DNA from: Candidatus Bathyarchaeota archaeon
GTDB taxonomy: Archaea; Thermoproteota; Bathyarchaeia; TCS64
Reading direction: 5' to 3'
Assembly (NCBI GenBank): GCA_013619005.1
Contig: JABXKY010000163.1
Coordinates: forward strand, 1-8,974
Length of the DNA stretch: 8,974 nucleotides
In this document: positions 1 through 6,610 of the stretch, piece by piece
Numbering within the stretch: the first letter of the stretch is position 1
Layout of the letters: each line of letters begins with the position of its first letter
Translations under genes and position numbers: made by a program
The notes under the pieces: generated by a model
What the model saw: the letters and a program-made list of their open reading frames with translations, nothing else
Databases searched by the model: none
Told to the model about the DNA's origin: nothing

Positions 1-2
1 TA

Positions 3-884
3 ATGGACAATGTTCCCATGACTTTCATCAGCAGTTTGCACATGATGAAGTGGGGGGGCATCACATACGAGGTTCCGGAGCCTTGTGAGGTGATTTACCC
101 TGCTTTATGGGATGTGGCCAAACAGTTCAACGTGTTCCCGAGGAAGAGGCTGGGCACTATGTATGCACCCGGTATCCAGTATGCCGCTTACTTGAGTCCG
201 GCTAGGAGCTGGGTCAAGGCTTGGAACGCGGGTAACAAGAACCTTGAGCCTATCAGGGGTTGTTATATCTACGAGTACGGGCAACAGTTGAACCCGGACT
301 TGTTTATCCAGATTCCTGAGTGCTGTATGTGGTACGAGCCGCGTATGTGGGATAACACGCCCACTGAGACCTCTCTCGGGGAGGCTCTTGATTACGGCCA
401 GAGGGCCATGGATGATATGAACAGCTTCATGCTGAGGGTCTGGAACGAGGCGCTCCCATACCTGAAGAAGGATAGTGTCTACAAGGTGATGATGGACGAG
501 TGGATGGCGCCGATAATCAGCGCCTACACCAATGTCACAGACCCTGCCTTCAGCTTTGACGAGAAGATCCGTTCAAAGAAGGCGACTGTGGCTGAGAAGG
601 TTGGCGTCGAGGGTCATGACGACCTTTACAGGATGTTCTACCTTGGTGGATTGATCAGGACGTTTGAGGCGGAGCTTGAGGCAGGTGGTAGCGAGGTGCT
701 GGATGGGCTCAACAAGGAGGTCATTGGGACGCTGCAGGGTTACGACAACTATCTCCACGATAACTACACTATCCTAGCTCACCCCATCAGGAACCTTGTT
801 GGGATGAGTCTGGGCAGTATCCTGCACAGCGCCGAGTTCGCCAAGGGAAAGCAGAGGGCGGTAGTCTCGGGCTACAAGCTCTAA
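3..884 (+). CDS. Hypothetical protein, possibly 5'-partial
   Basis: This open frame gives 293 residues from the ATG at position 3. The frame is still open at the left edge, because the preceding codon ends in TA and cannot be a stop, so the true start may lie outside the window. Met6, Met14 and Met15 are other internal candidates. I do not recognise the family. The protein is rich in Met (15) and Trp (8), with aromatic segments in the first 120 residues (for example around GCYIYEYG and ECCMWYEP, with a Cys-Cys pair). From about residue 125 onward it looks mostly helical and charged. I see no signal peptide, membrane segment, nucleotide-binding loop or regular cysteine motif. It is the only plus-strand gene in the window and converges on the YkgJ gene. 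No oligo-T terminator follows its TAA. The long uninterrupted frame and ordinary codon use make it a real gene; its function is unknown. Confidence 0.8.
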   Translation: MDNVPMTFISSLHMMKWGGITYEVPEPCEVIYPALWDVAKQFNVFPRKRLGTMYAPGIQYAAYLSPARSWVKAWNAGNKNLEPIRGCYIYEYGQQLNPDLFIQIPECCMWYEPRMWDNTPTETSLGEALDYGQRAMDDMNSFMLRVWNEALPYLKKDSVYKVMMDEWMAPIISAYTNVTDPAFSFDEKIRSKKATVAEKVGVEGHDDLYRMFYLGGLIRTFEAELEAGGSEVLDGLNKEVIGTLQGYDNYLHDNYTILAHPIRNLVGMSLGSILHSAEFAKGKQRAVVSGYKL

Positions 885-917
885 TTCCCTGCGGCTACAG
901 CCACTGGTCATAACGCG

Positions 918-924
918 AAAAAAA
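918..924 (-). terminator. Oligo-T terminator for the zinc-ribbon/YkgJ transcript
   Basis: Read on the minus strand there is a run of seven T about 235 nt past the YkgJ stop, just after the hairpin at 935-956. Archaeal RNA polymerase can terminate at oligo-T alone, so this is the first plausible end for that transcript. On the plus strand the same A-rich stretch (AAAAATATTT) could instead act as a TATA-like box for a short transcript starting near 950. Confidence 0.4.
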
Positions 925-934
925 TATTTCAGGT

Positions 935-1050
935 GGCCAGGAGGTGATCCTGTGCCCCGCAACAAACTTCTAGTCTCACTGAACCGGCTATCGCCGTACT
1001 CGGCTAGCCTCTCTCAAATTGCGGGTTTGTTGGGCCCCCTGGCCGTGCCC
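935..1050. other. Structured convergent intergenic region; possible small RNA
   Basis: This non-coding stretch carries several potential hairpins. At 935-956, GGC-C-AGGA pairs with TCCT-G-(T)-GCC around a GGTGA loop. An outer stem pairs CAACAAAC (960-967) with GTTTGTTG (1025-1032). Inside it lies a strong hairpin (about 984-1008): GGCTA, a 2-nt bulge, GCCG, a TACT loop, CGGC and TAGCC. The segment AGGAGGTGATCC (939-950) is a perfect complement of the 3' end of 16S rRNA and sits 1 nt before a GTG that opens a 39-codon frame ending at 1071. That frame runs through the hairpins. A TATA-like box at 918-929 is suitably placed for plus-strand initiation near 950. I could not match it to a known RNA family (tRNA, SRP RNA, RNase P, C/D or H/ACA). 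It may be a small RNA, a 3' UTR structure of the minus-strand operon, or a leader for a tiny peptide. Confidence 0.3.
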
Positions 1051-1157
1051 GTCTGTGCCACTAGTGGGTAACCCCGAATCACAGTAAATCTCATCAAAGT
1101 CCGTCTTTGTGGCCGCGTCGAATGTCTACGGGCAGGTGGTTCAATGGTTGAGTGCTC

Positions 1158-1643
1158 TTAACCCTTTCCAATTTGGGTCCATTGGTGCTTGTCGTACCTC
1201 CACTTGGGTTTATCGGACTTGTAGAACCTTTGGAGGTGCTCCCCGATGAGCTCGGCGGCGTCCATCTCCTCGTACCGCTGGGCGATGGTCTGTTTGACGG
1301 GCCAGGATTTTATGGCGGAGCACTCTGGGGCTACCTCGTAGATCATCTCGTCCTCGCCCTTAATCGCCATCCTGAAGGGGTAGCTTCTGCAGACGACGGG
1401 CCGCTGGTCGTGTATCAGGCACCAGTCGTCGTCGATGTGGACGCAGGCACTGGAATCGTAGATGTACAGGACGGTTTTGAAGGCGGGGTCATCGGGTGCC
1501 CCGCCTAGGCCCAGGTTTGGTTTGACTGCGTCCTTGGGGAAGAGGTGGGTCTCCCATGGGAAAAGACTGATACCGGTCCAGTCCCCCTTGCCCAGCCTCT
1601 TGCAGCAGTTACCGCACTTGGCGCAGGGGAACCTGTTCTCCAT
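1158..1643 (-). CDS. YkgJ-family cysteine-cluster protein (UPF0153-like)
   Basis: This protein carries the family's hallmark N-terminal cluster FPCAKCGNCC (C-x2-C-x2-C-C). It is followed by a second group resembling the usual C-x7-C-x9-C-RxYPF pattern (ACVHIDDDWC, then VVCRSYPF), and one further Cys near the C-terminus (PEC). These cysteines probably bind zinc or an Fe-S cluster. The biochemical role of the family is not established, and the protein should be cytosolic because no signal or membrane segment is seen. The start is uncertain. The ATG at 1643 puts the family motif right at the N-terminus and has a TTTTTAT box about 26 nt upstream, which would suit leaderless initiation. A GTG at 1679 would add 12 residues and overlap the upstream stop codon in a GTGA arrangement typical of coupled genes. 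Neither has a Shine-Dalgarno sequence. The gene lies directly downstream of the zinc-ribbon gene and is probably co-transcribed with it. Confidence 0.85.
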   Translation of the reverse strand: MENRFPCAKCGNCCKRLGKGDWTGISLFPWETHLFPKDAVKPNLGLGGAPDDPAFKTVLYIYDSSACVHIDDDWCLIHDQRPVVCRSYPFRMAIKGEDEMIYEVAPECSAIKSWPVKQTIAQRYEEMDAAELIGEHLQRFYKSDKPKWRYDKHQWTQIGKG

Positions 1644-1675
1644 ATGAGTATCGGGCGATGGGGTGATAAAAAGGG

Positions 1676-2542
1676 TCACACGGTGCGGATAGTCAACCCG
1701 CCCAAGCCTATGCTGACCCGGAGGTCCAGGGTGGGGCCTTCACTAGTGTAGGCCTCGGTCTCGTAGACGCCGCTGCCGAAGCTCCTGCGCCTCGTTCTAA
1801 CTGCGCCCCTTAGGTCCACGCCCGCGAGGCCGTTCACTCGGATCACTGCTGAGACGTCCTTGTCTAAGATCAGTTCAAAGCCACCGACACCCGCCTCGAC
1901 CCTGACCGGGGTATCGTGCTCCGGTTTCTTTCCCGTGAACTCAAGTTTGACCTGACCGACGCCTCCGCCAATCTTGATCTCTCTGGCGTTGGCGTTCAAG
2001 AGACCTAACACATCCGTTTGGCCGACCCCTGACTCGATCCTGAGCCGCTCCATTGGCTCGGGGTTAGGTTCCTCGAACCTGATGTTGCAGTCCCCCACAC
2101 CTGCCATGATGTAGAGGTCTGTCAATGGTAATCCTCCCAGGGATATTCTTCCCCTGCTAACCCCGGTTTTAATTTTAAGCATGTAGGGTCTTGCAGTTCC
2201 CAGGTTGAGGCTCCAATCGTTCTGTGGGCGATCCCAGTGGGTGTGCGTCCAACGCTCATCCTGTTTGATCTGTATGCGATCAGGTCCTTCGGTTATCAAT
2301 GGCTTCCATTCGGGGATGTCGTAGGTAATAGTCCCATCCACGAGTTTTTCTCCTCCAGACTGCAACTCTAAACGTCCGCTGACGGGTATGACAAGCTCCA
2401 ATTGGGGGTTTTCTGTTTCGGGGTACCCGATATCTATGACCTCGGATATTGCATCCCCTCTCTCCTTCAGGGAGGCCCCGCATCTACTGCAGTAGATGTC
2501 CTCCTCGGTGTGCTCCTTGCCGCACTTTGCACAGAATGACAT
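1676..2542 (-). CDS. Zinc-ribbon protein with toast_rack-like beta-repeat domain
   Basis: The N-terminus is a compact zinc ribbon, C4-x2-C7-x10-C18-x2-C21 counted from the ATG at 2542. A linker of about 25 residues leads to a segment (LELQSGGEKLVDGTITYDIPEWKP) resembling the toast_rack N-terminal domain (DUF2154 type). The rest is a glycine-punctuated beta-repeat: GVGDCNI, GVGQTDV, GVGQVKLEF, GVGGFELIL, GLAGVDLRG and GLGGLTIRTV recur at roughly 25-residue steps, as expected for a beta-roll. No membrane segment is present, although related bacterial proteins are often membrane-linked and tied to envelope-stress sensing (LiaF-like). A TTG at 2551 would add three residues; the ATG puts the zinc ribbon at the extreme N-terminus as usual and is preferred. 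There is no clear Shine-Dalgarno sequence, so the mRNA may be leaderless. The function is unknown; a scaffold or sensing role is plausible. It lies downstream of the palindrome array and upstream of the YkgJ gene. Confidence 0.8.
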   Translation of the reverse strand: MSFCAKCGKEHTEEDIYCSRCGASLKERGDAISEVIDIGYPETENPQLELVIPVSGRLELQSGGEKLVDGTITYDIPEWKPLITEGPDRIQIKQDERWTHTHWDRPQNDWSLNLGTARPYMLKIKTGVSRGRISLGGLPLTDLYIMAGVGDCNIRFEEPNPEPMERLRIESGVGQTDVLGLLNANAREIKIGGGVGQVKLEFTGKKPEHDTPVRVEAGVGGFELILDKDVSAVIRVNGLAGVDLRGAVRTRRRSFGSGVYETEAYTSEGPTLDLRVSIGLGGLTIRTV

Positions 2543-2571
2543 TATAATCAAGGATAGAGTTTGAACTGGAG

Positions 2572-2593
2572 TTTTTAAACTATCATTTTATAC
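2572..2593 (-). promoter_or_regulatory. Candidate archaeal promoter of the zinc-ribbon/YkgJ pair
   Basis: On the minus strand two TATA-like boxes lie upstream of the zinc-ribbon start: TATAAAA (2592 to 2586) and GTTTAAAAAC (about 2580 to 2571). Initiation about 25 nt downstream would fall near 2563 or near 2549, giving a very short leader or none. That agrees with the lack of a Shine-Dalgarno sequence. Which box is used cannot be decided by eye. Confidence 0.5.
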
Positions 2594-2601
2594 AATGGGA
2601 A

Positions 2602-2620
2602 GTGCGCGCGCATATGCATG
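2602..2620. other. Alternating purine-pyrimidine tract (potential Z-DNA)
   Basis: Nineteen consecutive bases alternate purine and pyrimidine, beginning GTGCGCGCGCATATGC. The tract contains nested palindromes (TGCGCGCGCA, GCATATGC, ATGCAT). It lies between the TATA-like boxes of the zinc-ribbon gene and the 27-bp palindrome array. A flip to Z-form or easy melting under supercoiling is possible; a regulatory role is inference. Confidence 0.4.
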
Positions 2621-2629
2621 AATTATTTG

Positions 2630-2726
2630 GTGCAATGGTTTACACGGTATTATTTGGTGTAAAGTTTAGCACCCTATTTTTCCGTGTAAGGGTTTACACT
2701 AAATAATAGCGTGTAAAGGTTTACAC
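2630..2726. repeat. Four 16-bp palindromes at exact 27-bp spacing (operator-like array)
   Basis: Four near-identical palindromes occur: 2630-2645 GTGCAATGGTTTACAC, 2657-2672 GTGTAAAGTTTAGCAC, 2684-2699 GTGTAAGGGTTTACAC and 2711-2726 GTGTAAAGGTTTACAC. The consensus is GTGTAAA-GG-TTTACAC. Their starts are 27 bp apart in every case, with 11-bp AT-rich spacers. The left flanks of copies 1 and 2 and the reverse complement of the right flank of copy 3 share ATTATTTRGTG. The array sits about 40-150 bp upstream of the zinc-ribbon promoter and just past the terminator of the S9 peptidase. Sequence conservation restricted to palindromic cores at fixed phasing is typical of binding sites for a dimeric DNA-binding protein. 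As RNA, each copy could also form a 6-bp hairpin. No other copies were seen in the window. Confidence 0.75.
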
Positions 2727-2727
2727 G

Positions 2728-2734
2728 AAAAAAA
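2728..2734 (-). terminator. Oligo-T terminator of the S9 peptidase gene
   Basis: A run of seven T on the minus strand begins 7 nt after the peptidase TAA. This is a typical archaeal oligo-T terminator. It separates the ferredoxin-AOR-peptidase transcript from the palindrome array and the next promoter. Confidence 0.55.
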
Positions 2735-2741
2735 GACACGG

Positions 2742-4691
2742 TTAGAGGTATTCCCTGAACCATCTGAGGATATGCTCAAGGCGCTCCTCGCGGTGTTTTG
2801 GTTTCCCGCTCCTGCTCAGCTCGTGGTTCTCCTCAGGGAACCTGACCAGCTCAGTGGGTACACCAAGCAGCTTCAGTGCCGTGAACCACTGCTCGCCCTC
2901 TGCTATGGGACAGCGGTAATCCTGCTCGCTGTGGATGATTAGGCAAGGCGTCTTGACGTTGTCAACGTAGTAGAGGGGGCTGTGCTTCATCTGCTCCACC
3001 AGGGCCTCGCCCCAGTAGGTCTTCTCGCCGCTGATGCTCTCGGGCTGCATGAACCCGATGTCGCTTACCCCGAACTTGCTGACCCAGTTGCAGATGCTCC
3101 TGCACGTTACCGCTGCCTTGAACCTGTCGCTGTGGCTGATTATCCAGTTGGTGGTGTATCCGCCGTAGCTTCCCCCAGTTAACCCCAACCTTGATTCATC
3201 GATCCACGGGTACCGTTTCAGAGCCTCGTCGGTGAAATCAAGGAAGTCCTCGGTGTCCACCTCGCCGTAGTGGCGCATCACTGCCTGTGTGTAGGGCTCC
3301 TCGTACCCAGCGCTTCCCCTAGGGTTGGTGTAGATGACCGCGTACCCCTCGGCTGTCAGCAGCTGGAACTCCTGGAAGATGCCGTCTCCGTAGACGCCCC
3401 TCGGCCCGCCGTGCATCTCTAGGACACAGGGATAGGAGTTACCGGACTCCCACCCAACGGGTTTCATCAACCAGCCGTCTACGGTTCTCCCTAGCCTGTT
3501 CTTGAACGTGAAGTGCTCAGGCTCTGCGAGGTCTAATCCAGCAAGAACCCTATCGTTGAACCCGCTGAGCTTTCTCTCATCGCCATCGTAGAGGTACAGC
3601 TCTGTGGGAGCCGTTGAGTTCATGGCGACGAAGGCTATCTTTCCATCTTCTGAGACGCTGAACCCCTCGGCGGTCTTTCTAGTTACAAGTACTGCAGGAT
3701 TCTTTTCGCCCAGCTTTAGCTTGTAGACGTTCAGGTTAGGTGTATCCGCTGTGTTGAAGTAGATGGATTTGCCATCGCTGCTCCACACCGCGCCGGGGTT
3801 GGGGCTCCCCACCCTGAGATCACTTCCTATTCCCATCATCAGGCTCCTGTCGAAGCCCCCCGTCTCCAGTTTGGGTTCGCCTCCTCCCGAGGGCATGGTC
3901 CAGAGGTCGTAGTCTACCGCGAACTCGTTTGGCTGGTCGTGCCCGATGAAGGCTACCGTTGATCCGTCTGGGCTGTGGCTGTGGTTGGCTATGGAGTACT
4001 TCCCATCCGTGAGTTTGGTTGGTTCCCCTCCATTTGCATCCACACGGAAGATGTCCTGAACGCGGCTGGTGTCGGCGTCCTCGTCCATGTTGGTTATGAA
4101 CGTGATGGACTTTCCGTCTCTCGTCCACCTGGGATTATTAACGTCGTACTCGCCCTTGGCGACCTTCTTAGGCTTCCTTCCCGGCTTGACCGTGTAGAGC
4201 TGGACCCTTTTTCCCTGGAAGAAGCCCAAGTTGTTGAACTTGTACCTGATGCGCTTGATGTGCTTGACATCTGTCTCCGGCTTCTTGTCCATCCACGTCC
4301 TGCTGGTGAACAGAATCTGCTTACCATCGGGTGACCACTCGGGGTTACTCACCCCGTTCTCCATATCAGCCACGAGCTGCGCCTCTCCGCCAGAGAGGCT
4401 GATGGTGTACAGCTGGGTCTTCTTATCCTTCTCCCTGCCGTTTGCCAGGAACAGGAGCTTCCTCCCGTCTGGGCTCCACCTTGGGTTGTTGTCCGATCTT
4501 GGCCCGTGGGTGAACTGGGTTAACCCGCCTGACTCGGTATCCGCCAGCCATATGCTGCGCCTGTACTTGTTTTCCTCGTAGTCGATGATGCTTACAACGA
4601 AAGCAATCTTTGATCCGTCGGGGCTTATCTTGGGATCCGAGACAAACTTGAACCTGCGGAGGTCCTCCACCTTGATCTTACGTTTAGCCAT
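2742..4691 (-). CDS. S9 family serine peptidase (acylaminoacyl-peptidase/prolyl oligopeptidase type)
   Basis: This complete 649-residue enzyme has the two-domain layout of family S9. Residues 1-360 form a beta-propeller with seven visible PD40/WD-like repeats of the type PxWSPDGxxLxF, at about residues 20, 70, 117, 187, 237, 301 and 344. Residues 395-649 form the alpha/beta-hydrolase domain: HGGP (427-430), NPRGSAGY (456-463), the nucleophile elbow GGSYGGY with Ser508, catalytic Asp591 in HSEQDYRCP, and His623 in EENHELS. The triad is intact. The length is normal for the family. There is no signal peptide, so it should act in the cytosol on short peptides. The start is the ATG at 4691; AGGT abuts it, too close to serve as a ribosome-binding site. 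It lies 29 bp after the AOR stop on the same strand, which suggests co-transcription, although a weak TATA-like stretch (AAATAACTTAA, about 4716-4727) could start a leaderless mRNA. Exact specificity (acyl-peptide release versus endopeptidase) cannot be read from the sequence. Confidence 0.93.
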   Translation of the reverse strand: MAKRKIKVEDLRRFKFVSDPKISPDGSKIAFVVSIIDYEENKYRRSIWLADTESGGLTQFTHGPRSDNNPRWSPDGRKLLFLANGREKDKKTQLYTISLSGGEAQLVADMENGVSNPEWSPDGKQILFTSRTWMDKKPETDVKHIKRIRYKFNNLGFFQGKRVQLYTVKPGRKPKKVAKGEYDVNNPRWTRDGKSITFITNMDEDADTSRVQDIFRVDANGGEPTKLTDGKYSIANHSHSPDGSTVAFIGHDQPNEFAVDYDLWTMPSGGGEPKLETGGFDRSLMMGIGSDLRVGSPNPGAVWSSDGKSIYFNTADTPNLNVYKLKLGEKNPAVLVTRKTAEGFSVSEDGKIAFVAMNSTAPTELYLYDGDERKLSGFNDRVLAGLDLAEPEHFTFKNRLGRTVDGWLMKPVGWESGNSYPCVLEMHGGPRGVYGDGIFQEFQLLTAEGYAVIYTNPRGSAGYEEPYTQAVMRHYGEVDTEDFLDFTDEALKRYPWIDESRLGLTGGSYGGYTTNWIISHSDRFKAAVTCRSICNWVSKFGVSDIGFMQPESISGEKTYWGEALVEQMKHSPLYYVDNVKTPCLIIHSEQDYRCPIAEGEQWFTALKLLGVPTELVRFPEENHELSRSGKPKHREERLEHILRWFREYL

Positions 4692-4720
4692 ACCTGTGAA
4701 ATGGGTTAGGGGCGGTTAAG

Positions 4721-6610
4721 TTATTTGAGAAAACCAGCAGCCACGAGGCGGTCGGCAACCACCGTGAGCCCTAGCTCCTCAAGTCCCTTCCTCGTCTGCA
4801 GACCGGTCTCTGGATCCCATCCATGGAGGCCGTAATACTCGTCAAGTGTCTTATCCCAGGTCTCGTGGTCAATATGATCACCCTTGTAGGGACCCGATTT
4901 AACGGGCTCTTCCCAGTATCTCTTGGGCGGGTAGTCATCTTTCCTGTTGAATCCCCCATGGATGGTGTTCATAGCCTTCTCGATGTTGTGGAGCCTCTTA
5001 CCGATCAGTGTGAACCTCTCGTAGTTCAGGTCCATGCCTGTGAGAGACGACGCCAGCTCAGCGATGTACTCCGCTGATTTGGGGGTTATCACTGTCTCCC
5101 AGCTCAGCAGTCTGTTGTTGTAGAGACACGTCCCTGTTATGTCAAGGATACCCTTGAACTGCTCCTGCATGTGAACGTTGTACGCCACGTTGTCCCATGA
5201 CCTGAACTTTTCCGGGCTGAAGCTGTGCGTGGCCCCTCTCAGGTGCCTGCCCGCGGCTGGGCTGGTTACAACACCGAAGCCCCACCCCTTGCTGATCCTG
5301 ATTCCGTCCACGGTGTCCTGTCCCTTGATGTGAAGAGCAAAATCCTCGGAGCCCCTTCCTAGCTTCTCGGAAGCCGCCTTGACGCCGTCCGCTAGGAACT
5401 CACCGAATCCCTCCCTGTGGGCGAGCTTGTGGATGAGGGACAGCATCGCTTCGTGGTTGCCCCACGTCAGCTCAAGGCCGTCGGTGTCCTCCTTTGTTAT
5501 CAGACCCTTCTCGTATGCCTCGAACGCCCAGGCAATGACCACCGATGCGTTGTCCCCGTCAAGCCCGTACTGGTTTGTCAGCAGGTGTGCTTTGATGGCT
5601 GGCTCAGGCTTGTCAACGTCAACCCTTGTGCAGAAGCTGTTGCTGCTGTTATTCCACCAGCCCTCTCCCTTTATCGCGTATGGGCCGTCAGGGATGTTCA
5701 TCCATGGCATGCAGCCGACGGGACAACCGTAGCAGGCGAGTATCTTCTCCCTGTACTTCTTGATTGTATCACCTGCCACCTTCTTGATCTTCTCTGGCTC
5801 CCAGTACCCGTCCTGGCCGTTCCTGACCGGCCTGAACCCTGCCTCCCAGGCTGGGCTACCGTAGTAGCTCTCGACCCCGTAGTAGCCGTCCTTCCTGTAC
5901 AGCTTTGCCTTGGGGAAGGTCTCCACCTTGGCCCTCGCGGCGTCAACCGCCTTGATGAAACGCCCCGGTTCGGCGACAGTGATTGGTAATGCTCCCCTTG
6001 CTGCGACCGCCTTGAGGTTCTTGGACCCCATAACCGCCCCTACGCCACTTCCCCCGGCTGCTTTGGCCCTGTCGGACATGACGCAGGCGGACCTGACCAG
6101 GTTCTCACCGGCCTGACCGATTCCAATGACCCTGACCTCGTTGTCCCGTTCATCGGTCCTGATCCGCTTCTCGGTCTCCCATGTGGTCAGCCCCCAGAGG
6201 TGTGATGCGTCCCTTAGCTCGGCCTTGCCGTCGCACAGCCAAAGGTAGACCGGTTTCTCGGACCTCCCCGTGAAGATGAGGTTATCGTATCCTGCGTACT
6301 TCATCTCGGCGCCAAAGTGGCCGCCGCAGTTAGCCGAGCCCACGCCTCCAGTGAAGGCGTTCTTTGTGTCAACGCTGACCCTGCTGCAGAAAGGAGATAG
6401 GGTGCCAACCAAGGGTCCCACGCCTATGGTGAATATGTTCTCTGGGCCTAGCGGCCTGCAAACCGGGTCAAGCTCGTTGAATAGAATCCACTCGTTGATG
6501 CCCCTGCCCCCGACCCAGTCCTTCGCGTATTTCATGGTGGGCTCATCGACAAGCGTGCCAGAGGTCAGATCGACCCTGAGGACCCTGCCCCCGTACCCGT
6601 GGGGCTTCAT
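4721..6610 (-). CDS. aor: Aldehyde:ferredoxin oxidoreductase (AOR) family tungsten-type enzyme
   Basis: This 629-residue protein matches the AOR family along its whole length. Counted from the ATG at 6610, it shows an N-terminal GYGGRVLRVDL, ANCGGHFGAEMK (94-104), and the pterin-binding RAKAAGGSGVGAVMGSKNLKA (181-201). The [4Fe-4S] ligands C293-x2-C296-x3-C300 pair with a distal C495 in DITGTC. This spacing is close to that of the Pyrococcus furiosus enzyme (288, 291, 295, 494). Glu316 (KGEGWW) and His456 (SPAAGRHLRG) sit where the active-site Glu and His of AOR are expected. Family members hold a tungsten (or molybdenum) bis-pyranopterin and oxidise aldehydes to acids with ferredoxin. The frame stays open to an earlier ATG at 6676, but that region is ferredoxin coding sequence. 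The 6610 start has a ribosome-binding site and a 4-nt ATGA overlap with the ferredoxin. The substrate is unknown; because of the FeS partner, a BamB-like or WOR5-like role is an alternative. Confidence 0.93.
   Translation of the reverse strand: MKPHGYGGRVLRVDLTSGTLVDEPTMKYAKDWVGGRGINEWILFNELDPVCRPLGPENIFTIGVGPLVGTLSPFCSRVSVDTKNAFTGGVGSANCGGHFGAEMKYAGYDNLIFTGRSEKPVYLWLCDGKAELRDASHLWGLTTWETEKRIRTDERDNEVRVIGIGQAGENLVRSACVMSDRAKAAGGSGVGAVMGSKNLKAVAARGALPITVAEPGRFIKAVDAARAKVETFPKAKLYRKDGYYGVESYYGSPAWEAGFRPVRNGQDGYWEPEKIKKVAGDTIKKYREKILACYGCPVGCMPWMNIPDGPYAIKGEGWWNNSSNSFCTRVDVDKPEPAIKAHLLTNQYGLDGDNASVVIAWAFEAYEKGLITKEDTDGLELTWGNHEAMLSLIHKLAHREGFGEFLADGVKAASEKLGRGSEDFALHIKGQDTVDGIRISKGWGFGVVTSPAAGRHLRGATHSFSPEKFRSWDNVAYNVHMQEQFKGILDITGTCLYNNRLLSWETVITPKSAEYIAELASSLTGMDLNYERFTLIGKRLHNIEKAMNTIHGGFNRKDDYPPKRYWEEPVKSGPYKGDHIDHETWDKTLDEYYGLHGWDPETGLQTRKGLEELGLTVVADRLVAAGFLK

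Noticed and set aside
939..950. 3' end of a 16S rRNA gene on the minus strand (GGATCACCTCCT)
   Set aside because: The preceding sequence does not match helix 45 or any other part of 16S rRNA, so only the tail complement is present.
1130..1210. Complete tRNA gene
   Set aside because: The anticodon and T-arms cannot be folded, and no 3' acceptor strand pairs with GGGCAGG within reach, even allowing a short intron or permutation.
1152..1508. 118-codon open frame on the plus strand
   Set aside because: It is antisense to the YkgJ-family gene, whose cysteine motifs are unmistakable; the translation is low-complexity Val/Gly/Leu.
2630..2726. CRISPR array
   Set aside because: The repeats are 16 bp with 11-bp AT-rich, partly related spacers, and no cas genes are nearby. 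CRISPR units are much longer and have unrelated spacers.
2630..2726. BirA (biotin) operator
   Set aside because: The TGTAAA/TTTACA half-sites resemble it, but the 2-bp gap and 27-bp tandem register do not fit the long-spacer BirA site, and no biotin genes are present.
5417..5989. 190-codon open frame on the plus strand
   Set aside because: It lies wholly opposite the strongly supported AOR gene and shows no recognisable domain; it is a by-product of codon bias on the other strand.
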